Shown here one piece after another: positions 43,063-52,552 of a stretch of 64,000 bases of DNA. Position 1 is the first letter of the stretch; each line of letters begins with the position of its first letter. The translations under genes were made by a program, and so were the position numbers. Source of the stretch: an uncultured Christensenellaceae bacterium (GTDB taxonomy: Bacteria; Bacillota; Clostridia; Christensenellales; Borkfalkiaceae). The stretch is taken from positions 1-64,000 of the forward strand of contig CAJUSA010000010.1 in the NCBI GenBank assembly GCA_910589015.1, written 5' to 3'. Below the pieces are notes generated by a model. The model was not told the DNA's origin. It saw nothing but the letters and a program-made list of their open reading frames with translations, and did not search any database.

Positions 43063-43678
43063 ATGATTTGTTTTTGACTTTCATCATGCGCACGATCGCC
43101 GCGCGCTCGTTCTCGCTCAACTTATCTTTGATATATTTTATCGTTTCTTCAAGCTGGGGGATCATGACGTATTCGAGCGCGTTGACGCGCCGCTTGTTGC
43201 GTTCGATTTCTTCGGCAAGCATGCGCACCCGTTTTTCGGTTTGCGCAAGCTGCACTAAATCAGGCAACAAAGCCGAAATCATTTCAACGGAATAATCGGC
43301 TTCGCTCGTCATTTCCGCAAAAGCATAAGGCAGGCCGCCCTTCCCTTCCTTCACCAATTCGACTTTTGGCACTTCCACCCCCATCACGCTTTCCACGCCG
43401 CATTCGGCGCGGACGGCGACGGCAGGCATGGCAAAAGCCGATTCCGCCGCATACGACGCCGTGACCGAACGGGCAACCGCAAACTGTTTCATGACGCGCG
43501 AAAGCTCGCTTTCCACCTTTTCGCGCAGGGCTTTATCTTCCCTGATGATCACGGTGAAAACGCGCACCATTTCGTCGGATTTATCCTTTAACAGTTTATG
43601 TCCCCGTATGGCGGTATTCAGCCGCGCCTGCAACTTTTTGAGTTCCATACGGGTGGGATTTACGTTCAGTCGCGCCAT
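43061..43678 (-). CDS. atpD: V-type ATPase subunit D
   Basis: This is the central stalk subunit that turns inside the A3B3 head. The product is 205 aa, with long coiled-coil helices at both ends (NPTRMELKKLQARLNTAIRG near the start, RVNALEYVMIPQLEETIKYI near the end), both family blocks. It is the last gene of the nine-gene operon, 1 base after subunit B. Confidence 0.94.
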   Translation of the reverse strand: MARLNVNPTRMELKKLQARLNTAIRGHKLLKDKSDEMVRVFTVIIREDKALREKVESELSRVMKQFAVARSVTASYAAESAFAMPAVAVRAECGVESVMGVEVPKVELVKEGKGGLPYAFAEMTSEADYSVEMISALLPDLVQLAQTEKRVRMLAEEIERNKRRVNALEYVMIPQLEETIKYIKDKLSENERAAIVRMMKVKNKS

Positions 43679-43679
43679 G

Positions 43680-45059
43680 TCAGCCCTCTTGCTTTTCGTA
43701 ATACTTATCGAGATACGCCTTGCGGATACGTTTCAACTCGCTTGTCGGCAGGATCCGCAAAAGTTCCCAACCGATGTCGAGCGTTTCCTCGATCGTGCGG
43801 TCGGTCGTAAAGCCCTGATTGAGATAACGTTTTTCGAATTCTTCCGCAAATTTTGCATACAGCTTATCGCTTTCGGAAAGCGCCGCCTCGCCTAAAATGG
43901 CGGAAAGTTCCTTGCATTCCTTGCCGCGCGCATACGCGGCGAACAACTGGTTCATCGTATCCGCATGATCTTCCCGCGTTTTTTCCTTGCCGATGCCCTT
44001 ATCTTTGAGACGGGAAAGCGACGGCAACACGTCGATGGGCGGGTTGATGCCCTTTTTGTACAGATCGCGCGAAAGAATGATCTGCCCTTCCGTGATATAC
44101 CCCGTCAGATCGGGTATGGGATGGGTTTTATCGTCCTCGGGCATCGTCAATATGGGAATCTGCGTAATCGAACCCTCGCAACCGCGGATTCTGCCCGCGC
44201 GTTCGTATAACGACGCAAGGTCGGTATAGAGATAACCGGGATAACCGCGCCGACCGGGAACTTCGCGCCGTGCCGCGGAAACTTCGCGCAGCGCTTCGGC
44301 ATAGTTCGTGATATCGGTCATGATGACGAGAACGTGCATGCCGCATTCGAAGGCAAGATATTCCGCACAAGTAAGCGCCATGCGGGGCGTTGCGATACGC
44401 TCGACTGCAGGGTCGTTCGCAAGATTCGTGAACATGACCGTACGTTCGATCGCGCCCGTTCGTTTGAAGTCTTCGACAAAATACTGCGATTCTTCGAACG
44501 TGATGCCGATTGCCGCAAACACAACGGCGAATTTGGCGTTCGAACCGCGCACTTTCGCCTGACGGGCGATCTGCGCCGCCAAGTTTGCATGCGGCAGACC
44601 GCTCATCGAAAATACGGGAAGTTTCTGCCCGCGCACAAGGGTATTTAACCCGTCGATCGCGGATACACCCGTCTGAATAAATTCGTTGGGATAATCGCGC
44701 GCGGCGGGATTGATGGGTTCGCCGTTGATATCGAGTTTCTTTTCGGGAAGTACGGGCGCGCCGCCGTCGCGGGGGTTTCCCATACCGTCGAACACCCTTC
44801 CGAGCATATCGCGCGAAACGGCAAGTTCCTGACTGTGCCCCAAAAAGCGCGCTTTCGAAGTGGAAATCTGCAACCCCTGCGAGCTTGCAAAGAGCTGCAC
44901 GACCGCACGGTCGCGGTTGATTTCAAGCACTTTACCGCTGCGCACCTCGCCGTCCGCGCAGACGATATCGACAAGTTCGTTATATTTGACGCCTTCCACG
45001 CCGTCGACGATCATCAGCGGCCCGACGACCTCGCGTATGGTCTTGTATTCCTTAAACAT
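43680..45059 (-). CDS. atpB: V-type ATPase subunit B
   Basis: This is the non-catalytic head subunit. The 459 residues show FSMSGLPHANLAAQIARQAK in place of a P-loop, as normal for B subunits, and the block GRRGYPGYLYTDLASLYERA. It overlaps the end of subunit A by 8 bases. Confidence 0.96.
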   Translation of the reverse strand: MFKEYKTIREVVGPLMIVDGVEGVKYNELVDIVCADGEVRSGKVLEINRDRAVVQLFASSQGLQISTSKARFLGHSQELAVSRDMLGRVFDGMGNPRDGGAPVLPEKKLDINGEPINPAARDYPNEFIQTGVSAIDGLNTLVRGQKLPVFSMSGLPHANLAAQIARQAKVRGSNAKFAVVFAAIGITFEESQYFVEDFKRTGAIERTVMFTNLANDPAVERIATPRMALTCAEYLAFECGMHVLVIMTDITNYAEALREVSAARREVPGRRGYPGYLYTDLASLYERAGRIRGCEGSITQIPILTMPEDDKTHPIPDLTGYITEGQIILSRDLYKKGINPPIDVLPSLSRLKDKGIGKEKTREDHADTMNQLFAAYARGKECKELSAILGEAALSESDKLYAKFAEEFEKRYLNQGFTTDRTIEETLDIGWELLRILPTSELKRIRKAYLDKYYEKQEG

Positions 45060-46818
45060 CGCCGTTTCCTCCGTGGATGAGCGCTTTGATCTGTGCGTTC
45101 ATATCCGTTAAGATCGCTTCCATTTCGCTTAAATTTTCCTCGGGGATATATTTCGCCCTGCCGATTTTCTCGCGGCAAGGACAGGCAAGTACCTCGTCGA
45201 GCGAAACATACGCAGCGACCGCCTCGCCCGCAAGACGGTTGAACTCGTAGATGAGTTTAAGCATGAACAACTGTTTTTTGAGCGAAGTATAGGTATCAAC
45301 GTCGTCAAACGCGTTCTGATGCAGATAGTCCTCGCGGACGATTTTCGCCGTTTCCATCGTAAGACGGTCTTTCGACGATAACGCGTCCATGCCGACAAGA
45401 CGCACGATCTCGTCGAGCGACGCCTCTTCCTGCAAAATCGTCATCACAAACTGCCGATAAAGCAAAAATTCCTGCCCGATCTGTTCGTCGTACCAGTCTT
45501 TCATGCGGTCGGCATAGAGCGAATAGCTCACAAGCCAATCGATCGCAGGGAAATGCCGCTTGTATGCAAGCGACGCCGAAAGCCCCCAAAAGACTTTTAC
45601 GATGCGCAACGTCGCCTGTGTGACGGGTTCGCTCAGATCGCCGCCGGGGGGCGAAACCGCGCCGATCGCCGTGACCGAGCCGATTTTTTCTTGGTTCCCG
45701 AGCAGTTTCACGATGCCCGCGCGCTCGTAAAATTCCGCAAGGCGGCTTGCAAGATAGGCGGGATAGCCTTCGTCGCCCGGCATCTCTTCGAGCCGTCCGC
45801 TCATTTCGCGCAACGCCTCTGCCCAGCGCGAGGTGGAATCCGCCATGATTGCCACGTTATAGCCCATATCGCGGTAATATTCGGCGATCGTGATGCCCGT
45901 ATAGATCGACGCTTCGCGCGCCGCAACGGGCATATCCGAGGTATTCGCGATGAGCACGGTGCGTTTCATTATGGGTTCACCCGTTTTCGGATCTTTGAGC
46001 GCAGGAAATTCGTTGAGCACGTCGGTCATCTCGTTCCCGCGTTCGCCGCAACCGATATACACGATGATCTCGGCGTCCGCCCATTTCGCAAGCTGATGCT
46101 GCACGACGGTTTTCCCGCTACCGAAGGGGCCCGGAACGGCTGCGACGCCGCCCTTTGCAATGGGAAAAAGCGTATCGATCACGCGCTGCCCCGTCACCAT
46201 GGGGAAATCGGGCGAGAGCTTTTCGCGGTAAGGTCTGCCCTTGCGTACAGCCCATTTGCGCAACATGCAGATATTTTTGTTGCCTTCGGGAAGATCGAGC
46301 ACGCAAACCGTTTCTTCGATCGTGAAATCGCCTTCCGCGATCGAAAACACCCTGCCCTTTACGCCGTTCGGCACTAAAATGCGGTGTTCGATGAGTTCGG
46401 TTTCCCGCACCGTTCCGAGCACGTCGCCCTCGCTCACCTCGTCGCCCGCTTTGGCGACGGGAACGAAATGCCACTTCTTTTCACGGTCGAGATTGTTGAC
46501 CGAAACGCCGCGCGAAATGCGGTTGCCGCACTCGAAGTAAAGCGTCGTAAGCGGACGCTGAATCCCGTCGAAAATGCCCGTGATAAGTCCGGGCGCAAGC
46601 TCGGCGGAAAGCGGTTCGCCCGTGGAAACGACGTCCTCGCCGGGGCCTAACCCCGTGGTTTCTTCGTATACCTGCACCGACGCGACGTCGCCGCGCAATT
46701 CGATGATTTCACCGATCAACCCTTTTTCGGAAACGCGCACGACGTCGTACATCTTCGCGTCTTTCATGCCTTCCGCAATGATCAGCGGCCCGTAGACCTT
46801 AACAGTTTTCCCTGCCAT
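45052..46818 (-). CDS. atpA: V-type ATPase catalytic subunit A
   Basis: It binds and turns over ATP. The P-loop is GPFGSGKTVVQHQLAKW near residue 232. An A-type insert domain lies before it, and MADSTSRWAEALREMSGRLE is conserved. Length is 588 aa, the usual size. It starts 45 bases after subunit F. Confidence 0.97.
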   Translation of the reverse strand: MAGKTVKVYGPLIIAEGMKDAKMYDVVRVSEKGLIGEIIELRGDVASVQVYEETTGLGPGEDVVSTGEPLSAELAPGLITGIFDGIQRPLTTLYFECGNRISRGVSVNNLDREKKWHFVPVAKAGDEVSEGDVLGTVRETELIEHRILVPNGVKGRVFSIAEGDFTIEETVCVLDLPEGNKNICMLRKWAVRKGRPYREKLSPDFPMVTGQRVIDTLFPIAKGGVAAVPGPFGSGKTVVQHQLAKWADAEIIVYIGCGERGNEMTDVLNEFPALKDPKTGEPIMKRTVLIANTSDMPVAAREASIYTGITIAEYYRDMGYNVAIMADSTSRWAEALREMSGRLEEMPGDEGYPAYLASRLAEFYERAGIVKLLGNQEKIGSVTAIGAVSPPGGDLSEPVTQATLRIVKVFWGLSASLAYKRHFPAIDWLVSYSLYADRMKDWYDEQIGQEFLLYRQFVMTILQEEASLDEIVRLVGMDALSSKDRLTMETAKIVREDYLHQNAFDDVDTYTSLKKQLFMLKLIYEFNRLAGEAVAAYVSLDEVLACPCREKIGRAKYIPEENLSEMEAILTDMNAQIKALIHGGNGDV

Positions 46819-46863
46819 AAATACCTCAATTTTGTTTCGTCCGCCTGCAATGCGGACGCGCGC

Positions 46864-47181
46864 TTATTTGTTAAAAAGAATATCCACGCCGAGCGCGCGT
46901 TCCATGGCGCGTTTTAACGTTTCCTTCCCGTAACTTCCGTCGCCGTCGGCGGAAGGAATGGGCAACACGACGGGATACGGCTCTTCATCGAACCGTTTCA
47001 GAAAATCACCCGTCATGCGGGCAAGTTCCTCGGTAATGAAAATGATCTGATAGTCGCGCGCCGCCTTGCGCAAAGCATCGCGCGCCTGTTTTTCGTCGTT
47101 GGCGGCAAACGCCGCAACGCCCGCGGCTTTGAACACCAGAATGGCGTCGCCGTCGCCCACGATTGCCAGTTTCGCCGTCAT
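46864..47181 (-). CDS. atpF: V-type ATPase subunit F
   Basis: This small rotor subunit binds D. The start MTAKLAIVGDGDAILVFKAA and the later IIFITEELA are family features; length is 105 aa. The ATG at 47181 overlaps the end of subunit C by 4 bases. A longer open frame upstream is only read-through over subunit C. Confidence 0.9.
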   Translation of the reverse strand: MTAKLAIVGDGDAILVFKAAGVAAFAANDEKQARDALRKAARDYQIIFITEELARMTGDFLKRFDEEPYPVVLPIPSADGDGSYGKETLKRAMERALGVDILFNK

Positions 47182-48152
47182 AATCCCTCCCGCAGGCTGC
47201 GCAGCCGCCCTTTGATTTCCCCTTCCTTCATGCCTGCATGCAGGCAGACGAACAGGATACGCACGTCCTCGCATTCCAGACGGCGGCGGAAAACGTAATA
47301 TAAAAACGCCTCGCTGCCGTTTAGATCGAACCGTCTGCGCGACAGATCGTCGATTTCGCAATGCGCCGCCATGCGTTCCGCCCGCGTGTAAGGCAAGCCC
47401 GCACGCCGCGCTTCGAAACAGACTTGCACGAAGGCGGCATAGTCCGTGCGCGCAAACGACCTTTCGCACCGTTCGGCGTCGCCGAATACGCGCGCCAGAT
47501 CTTTTACAGATAATTTTCCGCCCGCAACGTACAGTTTTTCCGCTTCCTGCGCATTGTCCGAACGGAACGCCGTCAGCAAATTGACCATATCCGCTTTGCG
47601 CGCGAGAATCGCCGCAACCGCTCTGTTTTTGCGGCACGAACGGTGCAACGCACGATAGAGTCCGCGCACGAACAGCGCGCCGATTTCCGCGCCCGTCGGT
47701 TTCTTTTCCTCGTCGGAAAAGAGCGCGACCGCCTCTTTTACGGTATCGCCCAAATCGCCTGTTTTCGAATAATCGCCGCTTTGCACGGCGTTCGTCAGAA
47801 GAGCGACGGAATAATTCCCCTCGGGCGCCAACATTTTCGTGACGTCGAGCGAGAGATATTCGGCTTTGACGAGCGCTTCCGCGTTGTGAAAGTCACGCGG
47901 CAACAGAAGATAATCGCGCACGGCAGCCGCAGGCGCATAGCGCAAAATAAAATCGTCGGTGATCTTTTCTTCGGCGGCGATAAGCGCCTCGAAATCGCGC
48001 GAAGAAAGGGCGTCGGCGCCCGCGCCGAAGCCGTATTCCGTTAGCTGGCGGAACGCCTCGTCCGCACTGCCTTCGCACAGGCGTTTCAAACGTTCGCCCA
48101 AAAGATATTTTTCCCTGACGGCAATCACGCCGTTCGAATACAGGCAATCCAT
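47178..48152 (-). CDS. atpC: V-type ATPase subunit C (d-type)
   Basis: It couples the central stalk to the membrane rotor. The 324-residue, mostly helical protein matches the C/d family in length. Its Tyr-Ser-Asn-Gly start, the DRFRRLxEYGF-like VxRQLTEYGFG and the C-terminal KGEI-type tail help, but identification also rests on position between E and F. Confidence 0.88.
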   Translation of the reverse strand: MDCLYSNGVIAVREKYLLGERLKRLCEGSADEAFRQLTEYGFGAGADALSSRDFEALIAAEEKITDDFILRYAPAAAVRDYLLLPRDFHNAEALVKAEYLSLDVTKMLAPEGNYSVALLTNAVQSGDYSKTGDLGDTVKEAVALFSDEEKKPTGAEIGALFVRGLYRALHRSCRKNRAVAAILARKADMVNLLTAFRSDNAQEAEKLYVAGGKLSVKDLARVFGDAERCERSFARTDYAAFVQVCFEARRAGLPYTRAERMAAHCEIDDLSRRRFDLNGSEAFLYYVFRRRLECEDVRILFVCLHAGMKEGEIKGRLRSLREGL

Positions 48153-48158
48153 ATTACA

Positions 48159-48725
48159 TTATTTGAATATCGCGTACGCGATTTCGCTTTGGTGCTCTTC
48201 CCTGTCCTGCGCGAGCAAAGCGGCGTAAGTGAGATCGACGTCGGCATTTTTGCCGCGCAAGAGAAACCCACCCTCTATTTTCGGGTCGGTCGTGATTTTG
48301 AGTTTCTTCTTCCCGACGACAGACAACTTTTCGAGCGCGACACGGTAACGAAAATTCGGCGCAAGCACAATTTCGTCGCCTTCCGCCGCATATTCTTCCA
48401 ACAGCCGTCCGTAAAGCGCAAGGCAATCTTTTTCGCCGAGCGCAAGCAGTTTCTCATAGGCGCGTGCATATACCGATGCGATGACGCGGCGTTTTTCGGC
48501 AAGCAGAATTTTCGCGCCGTCGAGCCGTGCCGTCGCCTCTTTTCCGTCGGCGATCGCTTTAGCGCGCTGAGCGGTTTCCGCCTGCGTTTCGCCGAGCAGT
48601 TTATCCGCCTCGTCGCTTGCCGCCTGACGGACGGCGGCGGCATGTTCCTCCGCTTGCGCAATGATCTTGCGTGCGTCCTCTTCGGCGTCGGCGAGAATCG
48701 TTTTTACGATTTCTTCCCTTCCCAT
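48159..48725 (-). CDS. atpE: V-type ATPase subunit E
   Basis: This is the peripheral stalk subunit. The first 100 residues are an Ala/Glu/Lys-rich coiled coil (VKTILADAEEDARKIIAQAE), followed by a globular end. Length is 188 aa. It pairs with the H/G subunit at the operon head. Confidence 0.9.
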   Translation of the reverse strand: MGREEIVKTILADAEEDARKIIAQAEEHAAAVRQAASDEADKLLGETQAETAQRAKAIADGKEATARLDGAKILLAEKRRVIASVYARAYEKLLALGEKDCLALYGRLLEEYAAEGDEIVLAPNFRYRVALEKLSVVGKKKLKITTDPKIEGGFLLRGKNADVDLTYAALLAQDREEHQSEIAYAIFK

Positions 48726-48734
48726 AACCGCCTC

Positions 48735-49172
48735 TTAAACGAGCATAATGGAAATGATCAAACCGAGAATGGCATAGAATTCGACCATGGCGGGATAGAG
48801 CACCAATTTACCCGAAAGCGTCTCTTGCCGACCGACGGCATAAATACAATTCGCCGCCGTGCGGCCCTGAAAGATGCCCGAAATCAAGCCCGTGATCGCC
48901 ATAGGCATGACCGCCGCGAACATCGCCCAACCCGCCGCTAAACTCATATCGGCATTGACTCCGCCCGATGCGATAATGCCGATGATAAAGCCGTAAAGCC
49001 CCTGCGTTGCGGGAAGCAACACGAGAATAACGAGCTTGCCGTAACGTTTTGGGTCTTCGCCCAGCACGCCCGCGGCCGCGCTGCCCGTTTTGTACAAACC
49101 GACGCACGAACCGATGCCGCATAATCCCACGCACAACGCAATGCCGATTATTGCGATAGCATATCCTGACAT
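48735..49172 (-). CDS. atpK: V-type ATPase rotor subunit K with Na+-type site
   Basis: This is the membrane ring proteolipid, 145 aa with four helices from an internal duplication. The ion-binding residues line up with the Na+ enzyme of Enterococcus hirae: L53, T56 and Q57 in LLPATQGLYGF, Q102 in FQGRTA, and the essential E131 in PAMVEFYAI. This predicts Na+ rather than H+ transport. It starts 43 bases after subunit I. Confidence 0.93.
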   Translation of the reverse strand: MSGYAIAIIGIALCVGLCGIGSCVGLYKTGSAAAGVLGEDPKRYGKLVILVLLPATQGLYGFIIGIIASGGVNADMSLAAGWAMFAAVMPMAITGLISGIFQGRTAANCIYAVGRQETLSGKLVLYPAMVEFYAILGLIISIMLV

Positions 49173-49215
49173 AAACCTACCTCCAAATAATTTCCTTATT
49201 TATCTATTCCGAACG

Positions 49216-51201
49216 TCAATCCGACGTCACGCGAACGTATTTTTTATCCGAGCCGAGCGGGCGGAACAACTCGCCCTCGCCCTCGTAGAACTTACCGTAG
49301 AATTCGACGTATTGCAATCTGGCGTCATGAATATACGCGCCGAGCAGGCTTATCGCAAGGTTGAACGCATGCCCGATTAAAATCAAGAATACGCCGAGAA
49401 TAACAAGCCCCGCGTTTCCGCTCACGAGAAAGCCGACACTTCCGTTCATTCCCGTAACAGCATAAGAAGAAATCAAGTTAGCGATCACCGCGCCCGAGAG
49501 CATCAAACCGTATAAACGGGCGTAGCTCAAAATATCGGATACGAAGTTGATAATGCCGTACGCCGCGCCGAAGCCCTTGACGAATTTGCCGAAAAACTTT
49601 TCTTTGCGCCCCGCCGTGAACATGGCGATCACGAGCATGGCGCCCGCCGTGATCCCCCCGACGAGCGAAAGGATTTTTAAGTTAAATTCGTCGATAAAGC
49701 CCAAAAGAACAAGGAACACGCCGACCGAAAACACCGCCCACACAAGCCCGTCGAACAAGCCGTCGAGAATGCGTTTTCTGCGCCAGCACTGCACGGCTTT
49801 GCATACATACCCCGCCCCTAAGTGCACGATGCCGAAGAGCATGCACAAAATGAGTTCGCTCGGAATGCGGATCCCCGCAAGCGACCACATTGCGTCTTTT
49901 GCGTCGGGCATCACCGTAAACGGCAAGAGCGACAAGCCGAAAAAGGAATTGAACAGCACGCCCCAGATCGCCGCAAAAATCCCGCCAATCGCAAATACGC
50001 AGGCAAGACGGGACAGCGTCGTCGGGCGCGCCCTATGTTTCAGCCATAAAAATCCCCCGCACAACAACATGATCGCGCCGTAACCGACGTCCGCCATAAT
50101 ATAGCCGAGGAAGATACTGTAAAAGATTGCCATAACGGCATTCGGGTCAAATTCCCGCGCGTTGGGCACGGAATACATATTCGTAAGCGATTCGAACCCT
50201 TCCACTACGGCGTGATTTTTCAAAAGCGTCGGCGGCATTTCCTCTTCGGGTACGGGCGAAAATTCGCAGTAAACGGCGCCCGCCGCTGCGGAAAGCGCGT
50301 TTTTCACACTCTCTTCGCCCGTAACGGGAACATACGCTTCCAACAAGAAAGTTGCTTGCGTTGCGAGCGTTTTATCCGTGCTTTTGCCTTTTTCCAATTC
50401 AAACAGCAGATAATCGATGTATACTTTGAGCAGAGAGATCTTATCTTTCAACGCAAAAAACGCCGTGCCGTTGCTTTCGAGCTCGCGTTTTACATATTCG
50501 ATCCGCGTGCGGATCGAAGCGCAGAACTGTGCGCCCGTTTCATCCGTGCGGTAAGGACATACGGAAAAGCCCGCGTCGGAAAGCAGTTTTTCCCCTTCTT
50601 TTTCGAAACGGACATGAAAACATACGCCGAGGACGACAACGTCCTTGTGCGATAATACGGAATAGGCGGCACAATCCGTTTGATCGAGCGCGCCCTTTAA
50701 GATTCCGAACGCGCGTTCTTCAACCGTGCCGAGTTTATAGACGACGGCACCCGTGCGGCGATAATGAGAAAAGGGAATTTCCGAACACTCGTACACCGAG
50801 GCGGCTTTCAGCGCCCGCTGCAAACGGTTTAATTCGGCTAACAACGCCGTGCGCGTATCGCGCAGCTCGTTCACCTTGCCGATCAGCGCGCGCATTTCTT
50901 CTTCTCTTTTTCCCGTTTCCATAAATTCGGAATAGGAAACTTCCACGTCGTCCGCGGCTTTATACGCGATTTTATGCTCCGCGGCATATGCAAGCGCTTG
51001 GCTCTGCAAGATCTGCAACGCATTTTCCGCCGAAACGCACGCGGCGTTTAACTCTTCGGCGTCGAACGCGACGGCGTGCGCGTAGTCCGAAGGCGCATGC
51101 TGCTTGATTTCAGCCGCCCCCGTTCGTTCCAACGCATTGAGAATCTTGTCGCGATCGTACGACATCGCGATCAAGTTGAGTTTTTTCATCTCAACGACCA
51201 C
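49216..51201 (-). CDS. atpI: V-type ATPase membrane subunit I (a-type)
   Basis: This is the stator membrane subunit that forms the ion path. The first 330 residues are soluble and coiled; the second half has about seven membrane helices, with FYSIFLGYIMADVGYGAIML and the conserved YARLYGLMLSG. The start used is GTG at 51201 with GGAG 8 bases upstream; an ATG four codons later is possible. It overlaps subunit H by 11 bases. Length is 661 aa. Confidence 0.94.
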   Translation of the reverse strand: MVVEMKKLNLIAMSYDRDKILNALERTGAAEIKQHAPSDYAHAVAFDAEELNAACVSAENALQILQSQALAYAAEHKIAYKAADDVEVSYSEFMETGKREEEMRALIGKVNELRDTRTALLAELNRLQRALKAASVYECSEIPFSHYRRTGAVVYKLGTVEERAFGILKGALDQTDCAAYSVLSHKDVVVLGVCFHVRFEKEGEKLLSDAGFSVCPYRTDETGAQFCASIRTRIEYVKRELESNGTAFFALKDKISLLKVYIDYLLFELEKGKSTDKTLATQATFLLEAYVPVTGEESVKNALSAAAGAVYCEFSPVPEEEMPPTLLKNHAVVEGFESLTNMYSVPNAREFDPNAVMAIFYSIFLGYIMADVGYGAIMLLCGGFLWLKHRARPTTLSRLACVFAIGGIFAAIWGVLFNSFFGLSLLPFTVMPDAKDAMWSLAGIRIPSELILCMLFGIVHLGAGYVCKAVQCWRRKRILDGLFDGLVWAVFSVGVFLVLLGFIDEFNLKILSLVGGITAGAMLVIAMFTAGRKEKFFGKFVKGFGAAYGIINFVSDILSYARLYGLMLSGAVIANLISSYAVTGMNGSVGFLVSGNAGLVILGVFLILIGHAFNLAISLLGAYIHDARLQYVEFYGKFYEGEGELFRPLGSDKKYVRVTSD

Positions 51202-51505
51202 TGCAGATTCTCCTTACGACCTCTTTTACGATCGGCTCGATCTTACCGGCATATTCGTCGGCATAGGCGCGCGCGTCCGCCGCGCTCTTATCTAATGCCG
51301 CGCGGTAAGCCGCGTCCGCCTGTTCCTGCGCGACGCGCAAGCCGTTTTCGCGCAAATTCTTTGCTTTGACGGCAGCCGACTTTTTGAGCGCAACCCCATC
51401 CGCTTCCGCCTGCGCCGCAATTTGCGCCGCGCGCGAGCGCGCCTCTTCCCGCAGGACGGCGGCTTGTTCTTCGGCTTGTGCGATTGCCTGCATGATCTCT
51501 TCCAT
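51191..51505 (-). CDS. atpH: V-type ATPase peripheral stalk subunit H/G
   Basis: The 104-residue coiled coil (MEEIMQAIAQAEEQAAVLRE onward) is rich in Ala, Glu and Arg and heads the operon, where the H/G subunit belongs. I chose the ATG at 51505 because CGGAG lies 6 bases upstream. An ATG ten codons earlier would leave a leader of only about 4 bases after the predicted transcription start. Confidence 0.85.
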   Translation of the reverse strand: MEEIMQAIAQAEEQAAVLREEARSRAAQIAAQAEADGVALKKSAAVKAKNLRENGLRVAQEQADAAYRAALDKSAADARAYADEYAGKIEPIVKEVVRRICSGR

Positions 51506-51545
51506 GGACGACTCCGTTGTTTCCGACTTAATCATTTTCCACCTT

Positions 51546-51574
51546 ATTGTATCACGATTGCAAAAAAATTTCAA
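51546..51574 (-). promoter_or_regulatory. V-ATPase operon promoter
   Basis: TTGAAA (51574-51569) and TACAAT (51551-51546) have a 17-base spacer. Confidence 0.7.
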
Positions 51575-51631
51575 ATGTTTGCAGGAAGATTTTTCCGAAA
51601 AACGCGTGAAATCCGCCCCGCGCGGCGCACC

Positions 51632-52519
51632 TTATTTTTCAAAAAGATGAATAAACGCGCGCAACGAAAACGGCATGTTCGCATTCTTGGGCAATGCCAT
51701 ACCGACTGAACGCGTGGGCAACGGCGGCTGGATATTAAGCTCGACAAGCGAACCGTCTTCGAGGCGGTGGCGGGTATATTCGCGGGGAATGCAACCGATC
51801 CCCATACCCTCGGTCACAAGCTTTTTCATAAACCCCCAGCTATCCACCTCGACCATGGGGCGGAATTTTACGCCCACGCTCTCGCAGAAACGATTGAGCA
51901 TCGTGCGCGCGACCGTTTCGTTTTCCATGAGAATGAGCGGATATTCCTGCAAATCCCAGATGCTCAGTTCCCTGCCTTTCAAGTCGCGGAAATTGCCGCC
52001 CGCGATAAAAATATCATTGAGCAGATTGATGGTATCAGTCAGGCGCACGCCCTCTTCCAGATCAATGGGAAGGTTCAAAAATCCCACGTCGCAGTGGTCG
52101 GTTTTCAGCTCTTCCATAATTTTAGGCGATACGTCGGAAATCAGTTCGATTTTGACTTGCGGATAGAGTTTGTGGTACTCGACGATTTTTTCGGACAAAA
52201 TATACTGAAAAATCGTTTCCGACGCGCCGATCCGAAGCGTACCCGTGGCGCTTTGCGTGATTTCGGTGAGCTTGTCTTCGGCGTTGCCCAAAAGTTGCAA
52301 CGCTTTGGATACGTCACCGAAAATGAGCTCGCCGCCCTGCGCGGAAAGTTCCATGCCCTTGTGCATGCGGTTGAAGAGCGGCGTGCCGAGCTGATGCTCG
52401 AGTTGTTTGATCGCCTGCGATACGGCGGGCTGCGAAATATAAAGCTCTTCCGCCGCTTTGGTGAGCGAACCGCACCGCGCAACCGTGTAAAATACCCTGT
52501 ACAATTCCAGATTGACCAT
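51632..52519 (-). CDS. LysR family transcriptional regulator
   Basis: The winged helix-turn-helix at residues 4-62 is typical (FYTVARCGSLTKAAEELYIS then QPAVSQAIKQLEHQLGTPLF). It is followed by a two-lobe ligand domain. Length is 295 aa. It starts 33 bases after mnmE on the same strand and may be co-transcribed. No divergent target gene is present, so its regulon cannot be guessed. Confidence 0.93.
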   Translation of the reverse strand: MVNLELYRVFYTVARCGSLTKAAEELYISQPAVSQAIKQLEHQLGTPLFNRMHKGMELSAQGGELIFGDVSKALQLLGNAEDKLTEITQSATGTLRIGASETIFQYILSEKIVEYHKLYPQVKIELISDVSPKIMEELKTDHCDVGFLNLPIDLEEGVRLTDTINLLNDIFIAGGNFRDLKGRELSIWDLQEYPLILMENETVARTMLNRFCESVGVKFRPMVEVDSWGFMKKLVTEGMGIGCIPREYTRHRLEDGSLVELNIQPPLPTRSVGMALPKNANMPFSLRAFIHLFEK

Positions 52520-52552
52520 ACTTTCTCCTACGTTTCCCGATTCCTTATCGCG

